A DNA stretch of 27,429 nt from Hydnum rufescens UP504 (taxonomy: Eukaryota > Basidiomycota > Agaricomycetes > Cantharellales > Hydnaceae), in contig MU129335.1 in NCBI GenBank assembly GCA_014904985.1, positions 1-27,429 of the forward strand, read 5' to 3'. The notes under the pieces are model-generated. The model was not told the origin of the DNA. It was given only the letters and a program-made list of their open reading frames with translations, and made no database searches. Positions within the stretch are counted from its first letter, which is position 1; each line of letters begins with the position of its first letter. The position numbers and the translations under genes were made by a program. Positions 20,373 through 27,429 of the stretch are shown here, piece after piece.

Positions 20373-21950
20373 TTAGAAGGACACTATGATGCTGTAACAT
20401 GTGTTGCTTTCTCACCTGATGGCAAGCAGATTGCTTCTGGTTCCAAGGATGAGACCATACGACTCTGGAATGCAGAGACAGGTGTCAGCATTGGCCAGCC
20501 AATTATGGGGTATAATCAGGGCATCTTGTCCATTGCTTTCTCCCCTGATGGCAAGAAAATTGCTTCTGGTTCCTGCAATGGCACCATACAACTCTGGAAT
20601 GTGGAGACAGGTGTGGGCATTGGCCAGCCAATGAAGGGACACACTCAGGACATTGAGTCCATTGCTTTCTCCCATGATGGCAAGAAAATTGCCTCTGGCT
20701 CCTGGAATGGCACTGTACAACTCTGGGATGTGGAGACAGGTGCAAACATTGGCCAGCCAATCAAGGGACGTAATCAGAGTGTGTGCATTGCTTTCTCACC
20801 TGATGGCAAGCAGATTGCTGGTGGCCATGGCAAGTCCATACAACTCCAGAATCTGGAGATAGGTGCACCCAGCAGCCAGTGGATGAAGGGGCATGATGAT
20901 TTCATTGAGCCCACTGCTTCCACTACTTCCATTGCCTCCATTGCTTTCTCACCTGATGGCAAACTGATTGTATGCTCCAATAAGGAGAACATCCAACTCT
21001 GGAATGCAGAGACAGGCATGGCTATTGGTCAGGCAATGGATGGGCATGGTTGGATCCAGTCTGTTGCTTTCTCACCTGATGGCAAACAGATTGCATTGGG
21101 CTCTATTGGTGGGGGCATACAACTCTGGAGTGTGGAGACAGGTCTGGCCATTGGTCAGCAAATGAGGGAGCATGATGGTGCAATATTGTCTGTTTCTTTC
21201 TCACCTGATGGGAAACAGATTGCTTCTGGCTCCTCAGACAAGACCATACGACTCTGGAATGTGGAGATGGGTATGACCATTGGCCAGCCAAAGAAGACAC
21301 ATGCTCATGACATTTGGTCTGTGGCTTTTTCACCTGATGGAAAGTGGATGGCTTCCTGCTCCTCAATTAAGTCCATACAACTCTGGGATGTGGGGACAGG
21401 TGCCAGTATTGGCCAGCCAATGGAGGAGCATCAACATGGCATCTCATCCATTGCTTTCTCACTTGACAGCAAGCAAATTGCCTCTGGTGGCCCAGACAAG
21501 GTCATACAACTATGGAATGTGGAGACAGGTGTGAGCATTGGCCAGCCAATGGAAGAGCATGATGGTGCCATCTCACATATTCCTTTTTTGTCTGGTGGCA
21601 AGCAGATTGCTTCTGTCTCTTGGGACAGGGCCATACAGCTCTGCAATGCAGAAACAGGTGTGAGCATTGACAGGCCAATGAGGGGGCATGATGATACCAT
21701 CTCATCCATTGCCTTGTCACCCAATGGCAAGGAGATTGCTTCTGGCTCACAGGGTGGGACCATACAAGTCTGGGACATGGAAACAGGTGTGAGCATTGGC
21801 AAGCCAATGGAGGGACATAATCAGTCCATTAGGTCCATTGCTTTCTCACCTAATGGCAAGCAGATTGCTTCCAGCTCCTGGGACAAGACCATCCAACTCT
21901 GGAATACAGAGACAGGTGTGAGGATTGGCCCAGCAATGAAGGGGCATAAA
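20373..21950 (+). repeat. Twelve WD40 coding repeats of about 129-132 bp
   Basis: Units encode about 43-44 residues of the form GH-x-x-x-IxSIAFSPDGKQIASGS-x-D-x-TIQLWNVETGVSIGQPM. One unit (near 20880-20945) carries an insertion (PTASTTSIAS). The conserved SPDGKQIASGS and QLWN cores are nearly identical at the DNA level. CpG is rare in this array, compared with the CpG-rich NACHT exon just upstream, although CGACTC (encoding RLW) survives in two units. Confidence 0.85.
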
Positions 21951-23650
21951 GAGAGGTGTCGGAGCACCATCGGCTTTCTCCCTGAGGCAAGCATGCATTC
22001 GCATTTCCTGGCTTCCCTGGGCACAGAGACCTTATGACAATCTGGCAATGTGGAGACGAGGGCAAAGGATTGGCCAGCAACTGAAGGGAGCTGCGAATGA
22101 TATAGACCTCAACTCCATTGCTTTCTCACCAGATGGAATGCACGATTGCCTGCCTCCTGGACAAGGACATACAATTGGAATGTGGAGACAGGGCAAGGAT
22201 TGGCCAGCAATGAAGGGGCGATGAAGGTGGCATCTCCATCTGCTTGCCCCCCTGATGCGAAAAGCAGATTGCTTACTCTGCCTCCTGGGACAACACCATA
22301 CAACTCTGGAGATGCCTGGACACCAGGTGCAAGGGCTGCCAGGCCAATGAAGGGATATGAATGGTGCTCAGTCTCCACTTCGCTTTCTCTCACTGATGGA
22401 CAGATGTGCTTCTGCCCTGGGTCAACACCATAAATCGGAAGGTGGAGAACGGTTGCAAGGCATTGGGCCAGCCAATGGAGGCGCAATAATGGCCATGGTC
22501 TAACGTCCATTGCTTTCTCACGCTGGTGGTCCACAGATTGCTGTCTGGCTCCCTGGGAGTGGGACATACAAACTCTGGACCATCGCGTCTGGGAGACGCC
22601 CGCTCGCCCGGATCTGGCCAGACCAACGTGGAAGGGCATACCAACCCGCACGAAGCATCAAATACATTGCTGTTCTCACTGATGGCAACAGCATTGCTCT
22701 CTGCTTCCTTAGACAGCATCACAAGCCTCTGGAACGTGTGGAGACGGTGCAAGGATTGCCAGCCCATGAAGCGGCGCAGTGGCAAAATAGGTACGTCAGA
22801 CCATCTGCTGGTTCTCACCGTGATGGACATGCACGTCGCTCTGCCTCCTGGGACAACGCGATCCCACTATGCGACTTGGATGTGAGCAGGTGAAGGGTTG
22901 CCAGCCAATGAAGGGGCAGGTAAAATAAGTGTCAGCACCAGTTGCTCTTCTCACCTGGATGGAAAGTGCAGATTGCTTCTGCCTCCTGGGATCGAAGGAC
23001 CATAGCAACTTGGAATGCTGGAACAGGTGCGAAGGTTGCAGCCCAATCAAGGGGAATGATGAATGGTGTCTCTCCATTGCTCTTCCCTGATGGAAAGCAG
23101 ATTGCTTCTGCCAGGTGGTTCCAACAATATTAACCTAGAGCCTCCTGCGAAATGTGGATGACAGGGGCATGATTGGCGACCAAACTGAAGGGCGATAAAT
23201 ATGTCTGAGTCCATTGTACTTTGGTATTTCAACCTGATGGAAGCATCCATCTCCGCTTCAACGGGCTTAGTTGGACAAGCAGCCCGATGACCAACTCTGG
23301 AATGCAGAGAGACGAGGTGCAAGACCTTCGGCTCGCCCAACCCCACCAGGAGTGGCACCTCATGGACTCCCATCGGTTCCAATTTGCTTTCACGCGTGGG
23401 GGACAGGCAGATGTGCTTCCAGTTCATATAGGGACCATAGCACAACTCCTGGGAATGTGAGACAGGCTGAAGCCCTGGCCCTCGCGCCAGCCAACAGATG
23501 GAGGGGCGGATGATAAAAGATTATTTCCATGTGCTTTCTCACCTGATGGGAAGCAGATTGCTTCCAGCTCGAAGCAGCGGACTATCCAACTGCTGGAATG
23601 TAGAGCAGGTGAATTGTATCTAAAGAACATGGGGGGTCATGAGTAATGGC
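21951..23650 (+). pseudogene. About twelve decayed WD40 repeats downstream of the second NLR
   Basis: The WD40 units continue past the stop at 22037. Recognisable TTGCTTTCTCACCTGATGG-like cores occur near 22118, 22240, 22378, 22508, 22668, 22808, 22946, 23075, 23215, 23380, 23530 and 23660, at a spacing of about 125-165 bp. Each unit has several small indels, so no frame spans more than one. Unlike the intact array, these units contain many CpG dinucleotides. They could be old repeats that have lost constraint, or a region of poor consensus sequence where reads could not be placed uniquely. The ancestral protein would then have had over 20 repeats. Confidence 0.8.
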
Positions 23651-25599
23651 ATCTGTCCATCTCCGTTCTTCCCTGATTAATCCGCATTGATGCTGCTTCC
23701 TTGAAGTCCGAAAACAAGTATGTCTCATGTGGGCTCTGCCTCCGCCTGCTCACGGCTTGCCACCCACCCAGCCCCAGGTACCCTGTCCCTCCACACCTTC
23801 CCCGCTGGCCCCGACACCAACCTCTCCTTTCAAAGCCACCAGCTCTGGCGGGCTGGGATTTCTGGACGGGGCGGCCCCGGCCCCCCAGTGCACTGCGGCG
23901 TATGTCGTTATGGGTCCCTCCTGCCTACCATGCTCTCCTTGAGCAGCCTTACTCTCTTGTCATATGGAAACCCCCTGACACTACCCAGATTGGATTTTCA
24001 GCACCTTAGGTGTGGCAAGGAGTCGCGCCCAAGTCAACGAACTGTTCTGCGAGCTAGCAAGGAGATGGTGTGGCATCCCTTTGTCTGGGTCGCTACTATA
24101 GTAATGCATATGTAATAGCATCATCATGCTCGTTCAGCTGTGGTCCTCACCCTCCTACCTGTGGCATCGCATTCCTGGGAGAATCAGAAAATGGTGTGGG
24201 GCTAGTGAGTGTTGATCTGTATATGCTAAATGGCTGGAAAGCACCTTGTTCTTCTGGGCATAATTGTGTGAGAGATTGTGAATCAATTGGCTATTGCCTG
24301 ACTTTTCAGTGCTGAGGGCGTGGCGAGATATGACCTGTGCATGTCAGGACGCGAAACTGACATCTCGCTTCTGCCCTTGGGACGCGTAGCACGCCAAAGC
24401 CTTCTCATCTACATCAAGTGCTGAACCATCGGCAACGCCCATACTGGTGCGCATCACACCGCTCCACGCCTCCTCTTGTACCCCAGCTCAGTCATGGGTT
24501 TCTTGGTCATCTGTTGCCATGAATACATCAGCATTTTGATCGATCATCATTGCCTCATCCGCCCACTAGTCACAGGCATTCGGTCACGCAGGCCTGTGGG
24601 TTGGGTAATCAATATTGGCGGTGCCTGGTGCTACATCAGCACGCCGCCTCATGCACGTCACCCCCCCATCCGGATAATAGATGTAATTGACATACAGAGG
24701 AAGGTTTCCGACTCAAAAGGTCATCGTACTGTAACTACTAGGATGCCGCAAGAGTGGCTGCGACTCAAGTTCCTCTCCTACACCTTTTCCAGAGCCTTGA
24801 TCACTAGTGGAAACTGTGAATAGTCGGTTCTCTACTTTGCCTTCCTATCTGCCTAACGTGCTGGGTGGGCGCGCTGTCTAGTAGCCATCTTCCAATGCTA
24901 AGGGAGATACTTACCTTGGGAGGGTTTAGATTGAGCCTAGTCACTGCTCTCTTCCAGCGCAGTTCTGTAAGATCCTCTACCTAGGGTAGTTCCCAATTTG
25001 CACAAGGCTAGTGCTGCTTGGCATCTGCCGAATCGCTCCAGCGCGTTCATTCGGCTGCCGTCAGCGCAGACTTTAAATCCATGTTAATTCAGATACATTA
25101 GCTTCCTTTGGCATTTTATCTATTCTAATAACGATAGCAGTTCTCCAGGGGGCCCCTAGGAGCGACCCCTCGATGTCATGATTGATCATCTGTGCCATAT
25201 GCGCTGAGCCCACCTCCCTTCTGCGACTGGAGGGGCCCCGGCGCGCGCCCCACACGCCAGTTTAGCAGGAGCCTAGAAGAGCCCGGCCTTGCGGACCTAG
25301 CCTTGAAGCGCCCCGCTGCATGTGCACAGGGCCCCTGGTGGTGCATGGAGGCGCCGGTTGTGCTGGCACGGCCTGTGTGTACAGCAGGGGCCCCTGGCAT
25401 ACTCTGCCCCCAAGTCTCTAAGAGTGAGCAGTCCCTTACTGTCTTAGAGTTAATATAGGCGAAAAAAAAAGAGGGACGAAAAACTAGAGTACGTTGATAC
25501 TACGTGCATACACATCAGTAACAAAGATAATCTACGCAGTGCAACGGGATCCACTCCATCCATCAACCTGTCGGTGCCCCATTAGACTGACTACCTTCA
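23651..25599. other. GC- and CpG-rich intergenic region, no supported gene
   Basis: Several open frames exist (for example 24476-24823 plus) but none has a recognisable domain, splice signals joining it to another exon, or protein-like composition. A GC-rich stretch with GGGGCCCC and GGGCCCCTGG words lies at 25140-25400, and a run of nine A at about 25463-25471. I see no RNA gene. Confidence 0.45.
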
Positions 25600-26215
25600 T
25601 CACTTTGAGAGTCCCTGCTGATGGGTATAGTCAGCAGCAGCAAGGATTGCACTATCAGCAAGCACAAGTGGAGGTTCAAGTTCAAAATCCTCCTCATCAT
25701 CTGAGCTGTCCACTTCAAAAACCAGGGAGACACCACCTGATTGTGAATTTGTGTGCCTTTGGGAACCCCTCAACTTGCCAGGCAGAGCCACATTCAAAGC
25801 ATCAATAGCCTGACCCCACCTCTTCCCCAAATCACACAAGGTTTGAATGTGTTCTCAAAGGAAGAACTTAAGATCATCATCTGGAATAATTTATACACAA
25901 TTAGGGCCTCAGAAGGCTGGGAGGAAAACCATACAAACACACCTTGACATGCATTTGAAGCTGCCATCAATGCAGCAGATTCATCTTCAAACCATTGCTG
26001 CAGCAAGTAGCTTTCTCGGTTGCATAGATAAAGCTTGCCATGACAATTTACCACCTCTTGCATGAGCTGGATGCCATTTTGGACATCCTCATCCCCAAGC
26101 CAAGGGGGAACAGTTCCATCAAACTCATCATTGGCAAGTCCAATATCCTGCCAGATATCATTGTTGACATCAAGGCCAAAAAGACCTTCATATCAATAGG
26201 TGGAGGTATTATTGC
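25600..26215 (-). pseudogene. C-terminal remnant of a KDZ-type transposase
   Basis: Two minus-strand exons (about 25943-26215 and 25600-25880) are joined by a 62-nt intron with donor GTGTGT and acceptor TTCCAG. The first encodes NNDIWQDIGLANDEFDG, then VPPWLGDEDVQNGIQLMQEV and LLQQWFEDESAALMAA. This is the order and spacing seen at the C-terminus of basidiomycete KDZ (Kyakuja-Dileera-Zisupton) transposases: IWxDVGL, PPWLxxExVRxGI, then an EW(F/L)xEEW-like helix. The second exon has an in-frame TGA soon after KFFL and ends in an acidic SSDDEEDFELEP tail. The catalytic part is absent and an upstream stop interrupts the frame, so it is a dead fragment. CpG is nearly absent. Confidence 0.7.
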
Positions 26216-26700
26216 ATTCTTTGAGATCCACCCCAACCATGAAGCTTCATCATATTAAGTCACCATTTGTTATAGTCTGCAACAAGACTCTTGACAGACC
26301 AATAGCATCTCTTCAATGCTTTTGTTGTATGCTCCATAGTGTTATGGTCTAGGAGTATGAAGTGAGGTTGCTCATGAGTTTCAGAAAGCCTTCACCTCAG
26401 TCAGCCACAAAATCAGCCCTAACTAGGCCCAAAAATGAGGCACTTTTTGGGCCTAACTAGACCTCAGACCTCAGGGCCCCAAGGGGTGTTTTCAGTGACC
26501 TTAGCTGTCCTGCACCTGCATGGACATAATACTATATATGGGCTTAACACCACTGTTCCACATCAACTATTAAATCCATTATAGCATTGAACCTAACTAG
26601 GGCTACATCCAAAGGGGCCCCAATGGGGGACTTCAATATTGGTAAATGAATACAAAGTGGAAAATAAGCAAGTACAGGCAAGGCAGAAGAAGGACAGTGA
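26216..26700. other. Region upstream of the transposase remnant, with a hairpin
   Basis: No supported gene. A perfect 12-bp hairpin has arms TAGGCCCAAAAA (26424-26435) and TTTTTGGGCCTA (26444-26455) around TGAGGCAC, and each arm is bordered by CTAACTAG-like words. It may mark the end of a transposable element. Confidence 0.55.
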
Positions 26701-27240
26701 AGGGAAATGGTGGAATAGAAATGCAAATGGGGTGGACAGAAAGAGGAAATTGAGATGAATTGCATAAGGCCAAAAAATGGCCCAAATGAACAGGATTTAC
26801 TCACACAAGGTGGTGTTGAGTGGAGAGCACTTGTCATAATGGAGCCAAAGGTGCTCCAAATGACTCATGAGTGGATGCATTGGAAATAGGGAGTCTAGAT
26901 GAGAGAACAAGCCCAAAAACAGAATGAGTGGACAAGATTTCCCCTCAGCAGGTCCAGGGGAAGGGGGAGGAGAAGATGGGTGGTAGTGAAGTGAAAAATT
27001 GTCAGATGGACACACAAATAGGTTAGAAAGAAAGAGGGATTGATATGCATTGAACAAGCCTAAAAACACCACAGATGGCCAGGATTTACCCATACAAGGT
27101 GGTGTTGAGTGGGGGAGGAGGAGAGCACTTGTCATGATGGAGCCAAAAGTGCTCCAAATGACTCATGAGTGGATGCGTTGGAAAGAGGGAGTCTAGACAA
27201 AGAGAAAAAGCCCAAAAACAGAATGAGCGGTATAGAAGAA
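26700..27240. repeat. Two tandem copies of a ~290-bp repeat
   Basis: Segments at about 26700-26925 and 26985-27235 match in direct orientation. Shared words include AGGATTTAC, CAAGGTGGTGTTGAGTGG, GTGCTCCAAATGACTCATGA and AAGCCCAAAAACAGAATGAG. The second copy carries a short GGGGGAGGAGGA insertion. The minus-strand open frames here read the same repeat and are not supported as a gene. Confidence 0.7.
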
Positions 27241-27429
27241 GGATTGGGAGCTCTGATGACTGTCAAATCAAACTCTGGTTCAGCCAGTGTGTGGATGGAG
27301 ACTGTATTTCTGTTTTTATTCAATGGGCTGGTTCACTCTGATGTTGATCACTCTCTAACAAGTTGTGTATGGAATTCAGTGATGGTAAGGTGATGGTATG
27401 GACTAGCTATAGTCAATGATATATCGTGG

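Larger units (their letters stand above)
17131..22037 (+). pseudogene. NLR-type gene: C2-like, helical region, NACHT, WD40; frameshifted at the P-loop
   Basis: Proposed exons are 17131-17185, 17249-17411, 17469-17910, 17969-18019, 18078-18276, 18331-18486, 18542-20090 and 20157-22037. The first three exons give a C2-like domain (YRLHFIIQSPATVTGL, NTVMWKDPFGDEF, DLIERHLGRSGRIVASWTF). A helical region follows (DQVIQATAPLAPEITTQLDAW to AWIDNYKGTLDTLRRNL), as is usual before NACHT in agaricomycete NLRs. Walker A GTAGAGKSS is encoded near 18742-18768, Walker B VVFIDAFDE near 19035 and VIVTSRYE near 19140. The GTR-to-Walker-A stretch (18544-18850) can be read only by changing frame about four times, each consistent with loss of one base, so as given the protein is broken. 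From about 18850 to 21950 the frame is intact and ends with 12 WD40 repeats. Either the gene is recently inactivated or the assembly has uncorrected deletions. Intron 17911-17968 would be GC-AG. Confidence 0.75.

Noticed and set aside
24476..24823. Plus-strand 115-codon open frame
   Set aside because: No recognisable domain, no splice partners and an unusual mix of residues; likely chance.
25140..25400. GC-rich stretch as an rRNA or structured RNA fragment
   Set aside because: Only GGGGCCCC-type words recur; I could not match it to any rRNA core motif.

Overview
The window looks like accessory, repeat-rich DNA from a filamentous basidiomycete, most likely an Agaricomycete. The clues are many 50-65 nt introns with GTRNGT-type donors and CTAAY-like branch points, two large STAND/NLR-type genes (NACHT plus WD40), a KDZ-type transposase remnant, and a DUF6532-like reading frame. 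I saw no bacterial features, rRNA, tRNA or CRISPR array.

Layout. 1-3000: two diverged ~1 kb copies of an unidentified repeat, each carrying an internal ~290 bp duplication, with about 0.9 kb of unrelated DNA between them. 3047-3416: four hairpins with perfect or near-perfect stems, then an AT-rich tract. 3661-5065: a 21-bp minisatellite with ~147-bp higher-order structure. 5240-7978 (+): a decayed multi-exon gene with a DUF6532-like domain; its penultimate junction is a 1.24 kb intron filled by a 1.19 kb element with 20-bp perfect terminal inverted repeats. 8000-9300: nothing recognised. 9315-13767 (-): an apparently intact six-exon NLR of 1388 aa with a helical, MLKL-like N-terminal region, a NACHT ATPase and 12-13 nearly identical WD40 repeats. 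13768-15626: no confident gene. 15627-16259 (-): a small two-exon gene with a possible PD-(D/E)XK core. 16385-16695: a relic of a NACHT P-loop region. 17131-22037 (+): a second NLR with a C2-like N-terminus, a helical region, NACHT and 12 WD40 repeats; it carries a cluster of one-base frameshifts around the P-loop. 21950-23650: about a dozen badly decayed WD40 units continuing from that gene. 23650-25600: no supported gene. 25600-26215 (-): the C-terminal end of a decayed KDZ transposase. 26424-27240: a hairpin and a two-copy ~290 bp tandem repeat.

How it fits together. The two NLRs lie head to head about 3.4 kb apart, with a nuclease-like gene and an NLR relic between them, so this looks like a small birth-and-death cluster of fungal innate-immunity or allorecognition-type receptors in transposon-rich DNA. 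In both, the WD40 sensor is a single 3' exon joined to the NACHT exon by a phase-0 intron whose acceptor lies directly before an ATG. Base composition is mosaic. NACHT exons and N-terminal exons contain many CpG dinucleotides, while WD40 repeats, transposon-like repeats and the DUF6532-like relic are almost free of CpG and rich in TpG/CpA, as expected if repeated DNA is methylated and deaminates. In the first NLR this appears to have changed a recurrent Arg to Cys in most WD40 repeats. All functional statements rest on motif recognition by eye; no search was run.
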